From NCBI GenBank assembly GCA_945910005.1, contig OX246747.1:2340254-2404253 (forward strand): a stretch of 64,000 bases of DNA. The letters are read 5' to 3'. Source of the DNA: Isoperla grammatica. Taxonomy: Eukaryota; Arthropoda; Insecta; Plecoptera; Perlodidae. Below are positions 42,489 to 53,862 of this stretch, piece after piece (within the stretch, counting starts at the first letter, position 1; each line of letters starts with the position of its first letter). Position numbers and translations under genes: made by a program. Under the pieces are notes generated by a model. It saw only the letters and a list, made by a program, of their open reading frames with translations, did not search any database and was not told the DNA's origin.

Positions 42489-45400
42489 ATGACATCGATT
42501 GAAGCTCCAATATCTGTGGAACAGAATAGCGTAGGTAACGTGTTTGATCTCGGAAAGATGTTGCTGTATTTAGGAGGTGAGTGAGCTAACGTCTGACTTA
42601 TGGGTTCCCTTTCCCTATAGCTTAAAACATTTCATATTGATATACCAAATGTGTTACTTTAAAAATGGAAACTGCCATTTAGTATTTTTATAAAGGTAAC
42701 ATCATTCTTGACCCGACATTCCTAATCTGCATCAAGTATATTGACCCGTCTGGGCCCGAGGAAGAATAGGGCCAGAGTGACTCTGCTAGTCGTAAGAGGC
42801 GATTGAATAAGACCCAGTCTCTTCCCCCCTGTGTATCACTGAAGATTTCTCCTCCCGCTTTGCCCTGCCCCACCTTGCTGGACTACCTTTATAACGAACC
42901 CCGCGCTGTGCAATGGATTCGATTCGTACATGTAGCGGTTTTTCATCTTCATACATCACCCAATCATCGTCCCGATTAGTCAAAGTTACATAAATATATC
43001 GGACGTAAAACCAAAATATCATCATTATCATCACCTGCATCTAGTATTCTAGCAATGTTTTGTCACACATCTCCAACCGTCTGACCTGCACGCGAGGAAC
43101 AACGGACAGAAATTACAGCAGAGAAAGTGGAATTTTATTTCAATTAAGGGGTTCATCTCGCCAAATATCTCCCTTAGCTGAAGACCAATGTCATCGTTTG
43201 ACGTTTGCTTGCAGGTTTCTGGCAAGACAATACCGAGCCCGGCCATGAGTTGTACCTCAAGTACTTCAGCCCCCGGTTTGCTCACCTGCTTGTCAAGCAT
43301 CGCTCCCTCCGTCTGGCCCTGCGATTGTTCCGGCGATTCAACCCTTGGTTCATACTAATCACAGTATCCATTCAAGTGTTGGTCCAGTTCCCGACATCAA
43401 TATACGTGTACAGAAGTGACATAAGCGCTGCTATCGGTCTTTTTTTCAATATCATTTTTTCCGCACTAATGTTCACAATGACGTCATCAGCGTTCTTCCT
43501 GCCTCAGATGGTGAAAACATTGTTTGAAGAGTTGTTTGTAATGATTGGGCCGAGGCAGTTGGACAACAACGAGCAGAGAGAAATATACCTTAAAACGCAC
43601 AAATTATGTACAATAATCGTTAAACGTTTCCATTTACCAGTATCAGTTTTATTGACTATCGCACTTACTTTTGATTTCTGTTTCAATTTATTGCCTAGAA
43701 GAAGATTTCCTTTCAGGTAAGTTAAGTTAAGATTCCACATGGTTCGAGGTTTAGTTCAAAATTTACATTAATTTTACATATTCAACTATGAAATCTATTG
43801 CGTTTCTCTTCTTTTAGGGAGTGGTTTCCTTGGGACACAACATCGTCACCGGCTTTTGAAATAACTCTCTTTTTCCGGTGGTTTCAAGCAATATTGCTCA
43901 CTGTGCAGGCACCGACACTGTTAGTGGGACTATTTATATCCATGACCCTTATCAGGACGAATTTTCAAATTCTCAACAACAAACTCGAAAACATCCGTCC
44001 TATTTCAATAAAGAGGATAAAGGCGAGAAAGCTAAAGGAGTCTGTAAGTCTGGCAGAGAACTCGGTTGTGACCATCGAGTTCGAACACAGCCAACAGGTT
44101 AGTATGCCAGGCCCGCCACTGCGAGGTGGTCAGCTCAGAGCTGCACCAGCTGCCCTCAAACAAGGAGGATTGATAACCTGGCTTTGCTAAGACCCCTCTA
44201 TGAAGCAGGTAATGCTGCGTCTACCTGTGGAAGAGATCAAATGCCAATAGATGGTCCATTGCAAGTTGGTCAGCTCAGAGCTGCACCAGCTGCCCTCAGT
44301 GCAAGGAGGATTGATAACCTGGCTTTGCTAAGACCCCTCTATGAAGCAGGTAATGCTGCGTCTACCTGTGGATGAGATCAAATGCCAATAGATGGTCCAT
44401 TGCAAGTTGGTCAGTTCAGAGCTGCACCAGCTGCCCTCAGTGCAAGGAGGATTGATAACCTGGCTTTGCTAAGACCCCTCTATGAAGCAGGTAATGCTGG
44501 GTCTACCTGTGGAAGAGATCAAATGCCAATAGATGGTCCATTGCAAGTTGGTCAGCTCAGAGCTGCACCAGCTGCCCTCAGTGCAAGGAGGATTGATAAC
44601 CTGGCTTTGCTAAGACCCCTCTATGAAGCAGGTAATGCTGCGTCTACCTGTGGAAGAGATCAAATGCCAATAGATGGTCCATTGCAAGTTGGTCAGCTCA
44701 GAGCTACACCAGCTGCCCTCAGTGCGAGGATTGATAACCTGGCTTTGCTAAGACCCCTCTATGAAGCAGGTCATGCTGGGTTTAGCTATGGAAGAGATCA
44801 AATGCCAACAAATGGTGCATTGCAAGTTGGTCAGTTCAGAGCTGCACCAGCTGCCCTCAGTGCAAGGAGGATTGATAACCTGGCTTTGCTAAGACCCCTC
44901 TATGAAGCAGGTAATGCTGCGTCTACCTGTGGAAGAGATCAAATGCCAATAGATGGTCCATTGCAAGTTGGTCAGCTCAGAGCTACACCAGCTGCCCTCA
45001 GTGCGAGGATTGATAACCTGGCTTTGCTAAGACCCCTCTATGAAGCAGGTCATGCTGGGTTTAGCTATGGAAGAGATCAAATGCCAACAAATGGTGCATT
45101 GCAAGTTGGTCAGTTCAGAGCTGCACCAGCTGCCCTCAGTGCAAGGAGGATTGATAACCTGGCTTTGCTTAGACCCCTCTATGAAGCAGGTCATGCTGGC
45201 TCTGGCTCTGAAAGAGATGAAATGTTTATTGAGCATGTTTCTCGTGACTGCGATGGTGCAGCAGTGAATGAGTTAGAAGGAGTAACTGCTACAGAACTAC
45301 ACCAGGAAATGCAGGATGCTCTAGCTGAAGATATTCATCTTCACGTGAAACTCATCAGGTAATGTTGTTTACTTTGTCGTGTGAATGGGACGTGTTATTT

Positions 45401-46928
45401 GTTATAAGCACAATTATTATAACTAAATCATTGATATATTTTACATTTCCAGATGTTTGGGTCTATGCGAGAAGTTAAGTAACGTAACCTTGATTGTAGC
45501 GCTCGTAGCAAGCACGATGTTGCTGTGGGTATAACAGCTTTATCCTTCAGCAAGGTATGATGAACTACATTCATTAACATAATATACACAGGTCCGTATG
45601 CATTGTCCAGACTTAAGACTTCCTCAGGCTCGCTTAATCACCAATCATGTCTCTGCCATTATTCTGCTTAAGTGGGGTTTACGTCAAAAACCATAAAAAT
45701 ATTCACATTTTTATTATATCACAATAATGCATCTCGACTTCGAAAATCTGACTAAGACGCGTTCTGTGGTTTGGTTCGCCCTACAGACTGAATGGTAAAT
45801 GTATCGAACATAATAATCAGTATGACCGATGCTTATTTACTAAGTAATTTAATGAAATACAAATCGCAGGTCATATTGATAATAAGGTAAGATACATTCA
45901 TTATTCATTATATTACTCAGATTTTCGACTTCAACATGCAGATTTGAGGTAAAATTCAAAAACAAAAAATTTTCTGCAGTTTTTGACGTAGAGGTGTCCT
46001 TCGCTCAACCACGGATTCTGTCCCAAATAAAGTTGTCTACTTGTGCTTCGTTCCCCGGGGGCCGGATTTATCATTGTTCGATGGTTCTTGCACACTTCAT
46101 TAACGCGCGCGTTTTAATGTTAACTTACAGTCTGGCGTCGCGGAGGCCTCCGCCCTTATCCACCTTTCGGTCTACACCACTGAGTTGTGTCTTGGCTATC
46201 TTGTCGTCAACAACATAATGGAACTAGTCTCAGAGCAAGTGAGTATACGTGACATCACCACAGTGACTATGCTAGTCGTAAGAGGCTACAAAACGAGACA
46301 CTGTCTTTTTTCCCCCCACTGATCCACTGAAGATTTTTCTCCCACTTGGCGTTCCCTCCCGTTCTGGTCTCCCAATGTTTGCTCCTAGGTGAATGTGGGG
46401 ATCTAAACAAATCTTCAAATGAGAAATAAAGTGACTCCCAGAGGTAAAACGAAACATAAAGTCTACACAGTAAAGATACTCAGCTCAAACAATAAATTAT
46501 TGTTATTATAACTATAATATTTCCAGCACGACGCTGTCTGCGTATCGATGTACAACAGCGACTGGACCGGAGCCTCGCCGAGCTTCAAGAAGTCCATGCT
46601 CGTCATCATGAGTCGAGCCAACGTCCCTCTGCGGATGAAACCCACGGGGCTGGAACCGCTTTCACGCAGGAACTTTGCTCAGGTCAGTGACGTCATCAGA
46701 AATGTGATTAAACGTGAAGAAAGTTTGTCCAAGAAAACTTCAAGCGGTTGAGATACATTTTGTCAAAACTATGATGGAAATTCTTTATGGTTCCCATCGC
46801 CACGACCAACTGCTTATGGTACTACCACGGTACTATCCTCACACTTATTGGCCAACTCATGATCTCTTGTGTTGTAGGTGATGAATACTGCTTACAAGAT
46901 GGTGAACACACTAAACACGATGGTATAG
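42489..46928 (+). CDS. Odorant receptor (7tm_6 family), multi-exon
   Basis: Ligand-binding subunit of an insect olfactory cation channel, expected in sensory dendrites with Orco. Exons: 42489-42576, 43215-43715, 43818-44097, an exon ending 45358 with uncertain start, 45453-45528 (or 45554), 46131-46238, 46527-46682 and 46878-46928. Phases fit at the junctions into 43215, 43818, 45453, 46527 and 46878. The N-terminus reads MTSIEAPISVEQNSVGNVFD. TM1-TM4 lie in exons 2-3 (WFILITVSIQVLVQF; LLTVQAPTLLVGLFISMTLI). The C-terminus carries the family hallmark YNSDWTGASPSFKKSMLVIM, LRMKPTGLEPLSRRNFAQ and ends VMNTAYKMVNTLNTMV. It is a tuning receptor, not Orco. The repeat array (44.1-45.2 kb) and a possible frameshift in exon 5 leave its function open. 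Confidence 0.85.
42741..43034 (+). mobile_element. Short retroposon, head B + diverged T1, in receptor intron 1
   Basis: A 13-bp duplication with one mismatch, CTGCATCAAGTAT (42727-42739) and CTGCATCTAGTAT (43035-43047), flanks it. It contains 'gtctgggcccgaggaagaatag' and 'gtcgtaagaggcga'. It lies wholly within intron 1. Confidence 0.85.
44128..45211 (+). repeat. Eight tandem ~141-bp (47-codon) repeats
   Basis: Units start at 44128, 44268, 44409, 44550, 44691, 44829, 44970 and 45108 with lengths 140, 141, 141, 141, 138, 141 and 138. Most encode DGPLQVGQLRAAPAALSARR + IDNLALLRPLYEAGNA. From 44382 to the receptor exon end (45358) the frame is fully open and is that of the exon (ELHQEMQDALAEDIHLHVKL). 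Unit 1 has one base less, and unit 2 has TGA where others have AGA. Units 6-7 copy units 4-5. Each unit also contains an acceptor-like 'gccctcag' and a donor-like GCAGGTAATG. Confidence 0.9.
45678..46000. mobile_element. MITE copy in receptor intron
   Basis: The ends ACGTCAAAAACC and, inverted, ACGTCAAAAACTGCAG match the MITE at 10.6 kb, and the interior shares 'ctacagactgaatg'. It lies in the intron before the exon at 46131. Confidence 0.65.
46258..46380 (+). mobile_element. Short retroposon head-B fragment in receptor intron
   Basis: It contains 'agtgactatgctagtcgtaagaggctac' and the following 'tccactgaagatttttctcccacttgg'. The tail is missing. Confidence 0.65.
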
Positions 46929-47440
46929 TGACTCGACACTACGAGGTTTCAACACTGCGGTTGCCGCTATTCAGTTCGGGCAATAAGACTCTCGACTCAC
47001 AATCAAGTTCAGATGTTCACGCTGGGGGAGACGATGATGATGATATTTGGGGTTTTACGTCTCATACTGGGGGAGACTTTATGAATACTGCTTTTAAGAT
47101 AGTGACCACACTAACCACGATGGTATAGTGACTCGACACTATGAGGTTTCAACACTGCGGTTGCTGCTATTCAGTTCGGGCAATAAGACTCTCGACTCAC
47201 AATCAAGTTCAGATGTTCACGCTGGGGGAGACTTTATGAATACTGCTTACAAGATAGTGACCACACTAACCACGATGGTATAGTGACTCGACACTATGAG
47301 GTTTCAACACTGCGGTTTCCGCTGTTCAGTTCGGGCAATAAGACTCTCGACTCACAATCAAGTTCAGATGTTCCCGGTCGGGGGGGGGGGGGGGGGACTT
47401 TATGAATATTACTTACAAGATGGTGAACATACTATAACCA
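46929..47440 (+). repeat. Tandem copies of the receptor's last exon
   Basis: The segment containing the terminal exon is repeated downstream. Exon-like copies begin ATGAATACTGC at 47081 and 47236 and ATGAATATTAC at 47402. Copies 2 and 3 keep the frame (FMNTAFKIVTTLTTMV and close variant) with TAG stops at 47126 and 47281. Copy 4 has lost the stop. None has the 'gttgtag' acceptor of the true exon, so use in splicing is unlikely. Intervals are 200, 155 and 166 bp. A G-run lies at about 47,380-47,397. Confidence 0.85.
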
Positions 47441-48254
47441 ATTTAGTATTTATGTAGAGATTCGATGTCTGTATTGCGATTGCGATCCCCATATTGCGAT
47501 TTCGATCCCGATACCGACAATTTTGTGGCACGGTGCAGTTTAGCATCAGCCAGCAACTGTTGAGGGGGCGGGTGGGGGGTCGGGGGCATGTATATGTGTT
47601 TCTTTTTATCTGGGACCTCTTTTTAAATTTTGACCATTATTATAAACTATCCTTTTTACTCAATCACTGTTGTCTGTCTTGCATTTCACACGAACATAGC
47701 TGTAACTTACTCTAAGTCATAAAGTTGGCTATTTGTGATATTCTCTATATATAATATTTCTTCTGAATTCAATAATAATATCCTACTCAAGTAAGTTAAT
47801 CACTTTATTCAATATTGGTTCTGCTATTCACATTTCTTACTAATCAAATTGTTATTTAATGTTTAAGAAGATTTATCGTCCTTTGCATAACTAATGCTTC
47901 ATTTTTGTATTGTGTTATTGCTGCATGGTTGACCAGGGTGGTAGTATTTTAATTCAAACTAATTGAAAATAATGTACTTATAATTTTATTCCTATGAATG
48001 TTCTACTATATAATGTAAAAGTTTCTCGTTTTTCTATACAGTATGCTTCTTCTTGCCAAATTCCAATTTTCTATTACTTATCCCAACTATTACTAATGAA
48101 CACAATGTTACATCAAATATAATTATATTTATTGTTACAATTTATAATAATAATATTATATAATATTAAAAAAAGAAAAATAAATACATAATAAACAATT
48201 TAATTTAGGTTATAAAAAAAAAATAATAATATTACGAAACTCGAAAACCAAGTA
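47441..48254. other. No gene seen
   Basis: AT-rich DNA downstream of the receptor without a supported feature. Confidence 0.5.
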
Positions 48255-48283
48255 CTACATCAATTTCAGTTCGCGAAACCTAC

Positions 48284-48288
48284 GGAAT

Positions 48289-48322
<34 letters not shown>

Positions 48323-49060
48323 TTCTCAGGTTTTGTTGGTTGCAATATGTAAAGAAAGGATACATTTGTTGTGGTTTTTTATTTATTTGTTTTTGTATAT
48401 TTGTATGTCTTGAAAAAGACGACGCTAAAGTCGTCAAACGTTGACTTATCATTAAAAATAAAATTTAGATTGGTTTAACCGTAAAATGTATCCTTTCTTT
48501 ATATATGATTTCTTAGATTTTGTTATCCCCTTTCCTCCCCTTTCCCCTTTCCTCACGCTCCCTCCTACTTGCCCTTTTCCTCCAAACAGCCCCATATTTC
48601 ATCTTCATATATCACCCACTCATTGTCTCGATTAGCCTCGTTGCAAAAATATGAGACGTTGAGCCAAATAATCAAATCAAATTGGTTGCAAAATGTAAAG
48701 TAAGAAAACATTTTTCGGTTTTACCAATCCAAATTGTATTTAAAATAAAATAAATCAACGTTTCAACGACTTTAGCGTCGTCTTTTTCAAGATATACAAA
48801 CATACACAAACAAATAAAAAACCACAACAACCAAAAAACACTTGCATATAAAATCGAAAACACTGCTACAGCGATACATAACTGGGTAGCTCTAGTAAGC
48901 TCTTTGAATTTGCTTCTGGTAATGGGTCCCCCCTGAGACACTGCTGCAACTATTTGTCTCTGAAAATGGTCGTTGAAACGTTGATTTATTTAATTTTAAA
49001 TACAATTTGGATTGGTTAAACCGAAAATGTTTTCTTACTTTATATATATATATAATGTAG
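48284..49060. repeat. Inverted Penelope-like terminal repeats
   Basis: The block 'cttgaaaaagacgacgctaaagtcgt(c/tg)aaacgttga' occurs at about 48,410-48,450 on + and about 48,755-48,795 on -. A third, shorter copy (ctgaaaatggtcgttgaaacgttgattta) is at 48,960-48,990 on +. The inverted arrangement, (TA)n next to it and the 'CGAAACG'-like end resemble the terminal repeats of Penelope-like elements. No reverse transcriptase is present. A T2 retroposon (48,530-48,670) separates the copies. Confidence 0.4.
48530..48672 (+). mobile_element. Short retroposon T2 fragment
   Basis: It runs from 'cccctttcctcccctttcccc' to 'gacgttgagccaaataatcaaatc'. No head. Confidence 0.75.
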
Positions 49061-50150
49061 TTATTATATAATAGCTGACACCAATCTGGGCTGATATTTC
49101 AAGACTTAATTATTTTTATTACCAATTCTTGAATTATTAGTTTGTATTGTTTTACCTCTTGTGTATGAGTCTAGTATTTCTCTCCACGCGTGGAGCTAAA
49201 GTTGGTCAACACGCGACCGTCGAACCTAATCGACCCAAGGTTACGGTAGTCAAATCATATATTATTCCACGAACAGCCGCCGAGGTTTTCAAGTGGTTCC
49301 AAAGCTAAACAGCCTTGTGAATGCTGACGTCATAGGGTACATTCCGAACCCTCCTGAAAATGGTGGGGTTCCAGCATCAGCTAGCACGTCCCAGCGTCAC
49401 ATTTTGTCAAGTGTTTCGGAACGCTCTCAAGCGAAAAGATGGAGGAAATGCGCGCTAAAAATTAGTATTGAAACAAAAAAAACAAAATTCTAATCGTTTC
49501 CCAATTATAACAAATACGACATGAAAGATAATAAAATCCTGCAACGCGTGGTATAAATACCAGTCAAGTTATATAATTTTTGACAATTTGACGAGCTTTT
49601 AAATTATTGCATTTGGAAAACGCCGCCATGATTTGTGAATGCTGGCAGATGCCCTCGCTCGAACCGGCTGGCGTTTTCATGATGCTGAATATGGTGGCGC
49701 AGGAAGTTACGGAACGCCCAGCCTATGATATTCAGGAGGTTACGGAACGGCCTCAGCACGGAAATGGCAGCGGGTGGCTTTTTTAAATACTGACATTTGA
49801 TTGGCTAATGTTTCACGCATCTATGACGCCGGCATCCACAAATTTCTTGTGGAATGACTCGACCGAGAATGCATTCATACCTTGAAATTTCTATTGTTTA
49901 TTGTTGTTGTGTATTGTTTGGTCTAGAGCTAGGACTATGTTTAATGCTATATATAAGTCTTAATACTATGAAATGAGAAACTAATAGGGAATTAATTACT
50001 AATAACTAACTTGCTCTAATATACTTATAACTAATATATATCTCTGAAGTAGGATTTTTGCACGATTGTTATATATTGAACGTTAATCCATTGCAATGAT
50101 ATCCATATTTAAATTTACGAGACAGTCTAGCATAGTATCATTTTGTAAGG
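49061..50150. other. No gene; interspersed-repeat DNA
   Basis: Contains 49,705-49,775, which matches 17,340-17,415 inverted. 'attccac' ends near 49,264 and 49,858 face each other and might mark a ~600-bp element, but the pairing is short. The 49293-49493 ORF has no domain. Confidence 0.35.
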
Positions 50151-50153
50151 GGT

Positions 50154-50450
50154 TTATTCTTTTAGGTTTACGAGAGTTTTTATTGTTTCCGTGGATGTTG
50201 TAGTGAGCCAATGTTTCAAGGATTGCTTGAATCTAGATTTAGATTCTTGCTTTATTTTGATTGAGTTTGTAATTTTGTTGTATATTCGAGGACCTAGGTA
50301 GAGAGCATGTCTTTGAGTGATATCTTTTGATGGTCTGAGCATAATAAGATTTTGGTTAGTGTTTACCCTTAAACAAATTAAATACAAACAATTTATCGAC
50401 AGATAGTAAGCAATCTCCTTATCCGTGGCGTACGCAGGAATATATTTCGG
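50154..50450 (-). pseudogene. LINE C-terminal fragment
   Basis: It reads MLRPSKDITQRHALYLGPRI, then YNKITNSIKIKQESKSRFKQ, SLKHWL. 'YLGP.IYN....IK...S...FK..LK.WL' is the end of a CR1/Jockey-type ORF2. Confidence 0.65.
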
Positions 50451-51109
50451 GAGCGGCTGCCCAGTAGAACATAGCTGTAAAAAATAGTGCTCCACAAACG
50501 AGAAATGGGTGGGGGGGGGACCCTTCCGCGGTCGCTATTAACCTAAAAGTACACGCTAACTTAGTATTGAAGGTGAGCTAGTCAATAACTTATTACCTGG
50601 TAGACCTACCTATGAAAGACAGATGGGTGTTGACAATTTATTTTAGGCCTATAAGACTTGATAGGAATAACAAAATAATTAGCTATTTAACTGAATACCA
50701 CCACTTTATTTTTTATTGTTTTTAAAGAATGTTTTGTACAATGTGGGCATTTCTAGCGACCATATAAAGCGAGTTTGAACAAAAACGTAATGTGTATTGA
50801 ATGAGGCATAACGCGTAGCCTAGTCATAAGGTTAGCACATAGGAAATACATACTGGCATCCACACAAAAGTGCTTCTTTTAAGACGTAATCATGGCATTA
50901 ATGCCTAAGCCATTCCATTTCCAATGAAGTGTATAGCACTTCTGGTAGCTGCCCCCGATGTTCGGCCTCCCATATATAAGCTCTCGCACATTGAACAAGC
51001 AAATGTTGTTATCTTGGGTAGACCTAAAGATAAATAATTTTAAGTTTCATGTAGGATACAAGCTTACTAATTCTAGCAACTAATTTAGCATTCTAGCAAC
51101 ATCGTAGTC
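50451..51109. other. No gene seen
   Basis: AT-rich sequence with a G run near 50,512; no supported feature. Confidence 0.5.
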
Positions 51110-51561
51110 AGAGTATTGAGCTCGTATTTCATACGCATTCCATGCAGGCATGGTGGGCAACGAGGTGGCCGACAAGTGTGCCGAAGCTGCCTGCACCAAA
51201 CGACCTAAAGACTGTAAATTAGTCCTCCTATCTGACGTAAAAGTTTTCCTGCGGCACCATTTAAAGGAAGCATTGAATGATAGTTGGAAAATGTATCTTG
51301 TAATAAACTTAGGGAGATTAAAGACACCATATCGCCTTGGTTTTCTTCTAGACGATCTTGCCGTCGCGAAGAAGTAGTCTTGACCCGTCTCCGTATCGGC
51401 CATACATACCTAACTCAAGGCTACTTACTAAGAAACGAACCTGCCCCAGTATGTGATGTATGTGATGTTGTTTTGACTGTAAAACACATTCTAATTGAAT
51501 GCAACAAATATGATATTGAAAGAAGAAGGGTTATTTTAAAACCCACACTTAAAGACAACTT

Positions 51562-51620
51562 CCTGCCCAGGGACTGCCACCTTATCGTGGTGGGCAGGTT
51601 TGCGTGCTTTGTTGATCCCG
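51562..51620 (+). ncRNA. Candidate HDV-like ribozyme
   Basis: Same fold as at 6899 with P1, P2 and P3 fully paired. Confidence 0.55.
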
Positions 51621-51930
51621 AGAGCTATGCCGGCGGAAGCGTATGCTTCTGGTAGGGCCACCCAAGCCGGACTGGTCGAGGAGGAGAAGTCAGACGAAGT
51701 GCAGTCCACACCCCTATCCCCTTTCACCCCCACTGTCCCATTGAATATTTCTCCTCCCACTTGGCCCTGCCCTCCCTTGCTGGACTCCCGTATCACGACT
51801 CACGCGACGTACAATGGATCTGATTCGGATGTGGCTTCATTATCATCTTTCTCATCTTCATTATCACCCGCTCATCGTCTCGATTAGCCATCGTTGCATA
51901 AATATGAGACGTTAAGCCCCATTAATCTAT
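51562..51930 (+). mobile_element. Short retroposon, head A + T1, in LINE
   Basis: A full copy from CCTGCCCAGGG to 'gttaagccccattaatctatc'. Its right junction (ATCATG..AATAAAACAATAAG) is the same as at 175-195. No clear target duplication. Confidence 0.85.
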
Positions 51931-53215
51931 CATGTAATAAAACAATAAGTAACGAGTTACATTATCTTGTTGGCGCAAAATGACCTAACTGGTTGAAGCG
52001 CCCTTCAACCCAATAAACTCAGAACTCAGCTTTAACTTCTCTTTTAAGTTGACCAAGTGAGGGAAGCGCGGTTATATACAGAGGCAAATCATTAAAAATA
52101 CTAGGAATTATTACTTTGAGAGTCCTGGCGCCATGCTTATTGTTTTAATTCGGCACATAATAAAAAGCTGTATTTTGAGAACGCGTTGCGATGGAACGAT
52201 GGATGGGTGTTTTAAAGTTAGATTTAAAATTGAATTGTATTGCAAGCCTGTACATATATAATTGAGTAACTGGTAACACATCTCTCTTTAAATAAATATT
52301 ATCTCCGGTCTCATTTTCAACTGAGTTAGTGAACAAACGAATCAGTCGATTCTGTTAGCTTATTAATTTATTCAAATTAGATTGCGACGCGTTACCCCAT
52401 GTTCAAATACCATACATTAACACGGATTCTGCCAGTGATTGATAAATTGTTTTTAAGAACGTTAATCGGAAACATGTTTTTAATCGAATACATTTGGCTA
52501 AGGCATGACCGTAATTTACTGCACAATTTGGCTATATGTGGTGACCAACTAAGTCGGTTGTCAATTATTATTCCTAGGTACATATGGCTATCCACACATT
52601 GAACGATCGATTTACAACTACATGCTTCACCATGCAAACAATCATAAGTGTGAGAGATGACCTTGACAATAGAGTGACGATCTTGGTTTAAGGGGTTACA
52701 TATATGAACAATTTTTGTTTTATCTACGTTAATAACCAGCTGATTATCGTGAGCCCACTATAACAATCTGTTGAAGTCTATTTGTAAATATTGTATGGCA
52801 ATTGATAAGTGTTTGTGTACAGCTATTATTGCTGTGTCATCTGCATATAAATAGATATTGCATTTACGCATGTAATTGATAATATTATTCACATAAATCA
52901 GGTAGAGAATTGGTCCTTAAATTGAACCCTGAGGTACCCCGGTATTGACAGGTAATTTTTTACTGGTTGTTTTACGAACTTTGACCGATACTTCTCTATC
53001 ACTTAAATAGCTCTTAAACCATTTAAGCATATTGCCTCTTATTCCTATTTGTTCCAGATTATCTAATAGTATGTTATGGTTGAGAGTATCGAAAGCTTTG
53101 CTAAAATCAATAAACATAGCTACAATATGCATATTATCGTCTAGTTTTGAATTAACGAAATCCGTAAATTGTAACAATAAATCTGACGTACTTCTCCCTT
53201 TCTGGAAGCCATATT

Positions 53216-53274
53216 CCTGCCCAGGGACTGCCACCTTATCGTGGTGGGCAGGTTTGCGTGCTTTGTTGATCCCG
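53216..53274 (+). ncRNA. Candidate HDV-like ribozyme
   Basis: P1, P2 and P3 are all intact as at 6899; the 5' base directly follows the target duplication. Confidence 0.6.
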
Positions 53275-53587
53275 AGAGCTATGCCGGCGGAAGCGTATGC
53301 TTCTGGTAGGGCCACCCAAGCCGGACTGGTCGAGGAGGAGAAGTCAGACGAAGTGCAGTCCACACCCTAATCCCCTTTCCCCCCACTGTCCCATTGAATA
53401 TTTCTCCTCCCACTTGCTGCCCTCCCTTGCTGGACTCCCGTATGACGACTCACGCGACGTACAATGGATCTGATTCGGATGTGGCTTTTTTCTTCATTAT
53501 CATCTTTCTCATCTTCATTATCACCCGTTTATCGTCTCGATTAGCCATCGTTGCATACATATGAGACGTTAAGCCCCATTAATCAAT
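53216..53587 (+). mobile_element. Short retroposon, head A + T1, in LINE RT
   Basis: A perfect 13-bp duplication TGGAAGCCATATT (53203-53215 and 53588-53600) flanks a 372-bp copy. Removing it restores the LINE frame (NFNIITNQ joined to YGFQKGRST). Confidence 0.95.
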
Positions 53588-53751
53588 TGGAAGCCATATT
53601 GTTGATTAGTTATAATGTTGAAATTAGCCAAATATTTTGATAGCGCATTTTCCACACAACGTTCTAATATTTTTTCAATTACTGGCAGTAACGCGATAGG
53701 TCTGTAGTTACTATAATCAAGATGATCTCCTTTTTTGTAAATAGGTCTAAA

Positions 53752-53787
53752 TTCTAATAATAATAATAATAATAGTAATAATAATGA

Positions 53788-53859
<72 letters not shown>

Positions 53860-53862
53860 GTA
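53752..53862. repeat. (TAA)n microsatellite
   Basis: About 35 AAT/TAA units with few interruptions, lying between the endonuclease and RT parts of the LINE. Confidence 0.95.

Larger units (their letters stand above)
51110..52020 (+). pseudogene. LINE 3' part (RNase H end to tail), split by a retroposon
   Basis: The frame reads HAGMVGNEVADKCAEAACTK (end of RNase H), then after a frameshift LTRLRIGHTYLTQGYLLRNE and CDVCDVVLTVKHILIECNKY. This last part is the zinc-knuckle-like 'C..C.....H.L..C' end of I/LOA/R1-type LINEs. A retroposon interrupts it at 51562. The 3' end with 'aagcgccctt' and 'caataaactc' follows at 51,931-52,020. Confidence 0.7.

Noticed and set aside
42489..46928. Assignment of the receptor as Orco, which has a long loop 2
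   Set aside because: The C-terminal sequence is that of a tuning receptor and lacks Orco's characteristic end; the loop here is a tandem repeat, unlike Orco's.
49264..49858. MITE with ATTCCAC ends
   Set aside because: Only about seven bases pair at the ends and no target duplication is visible.
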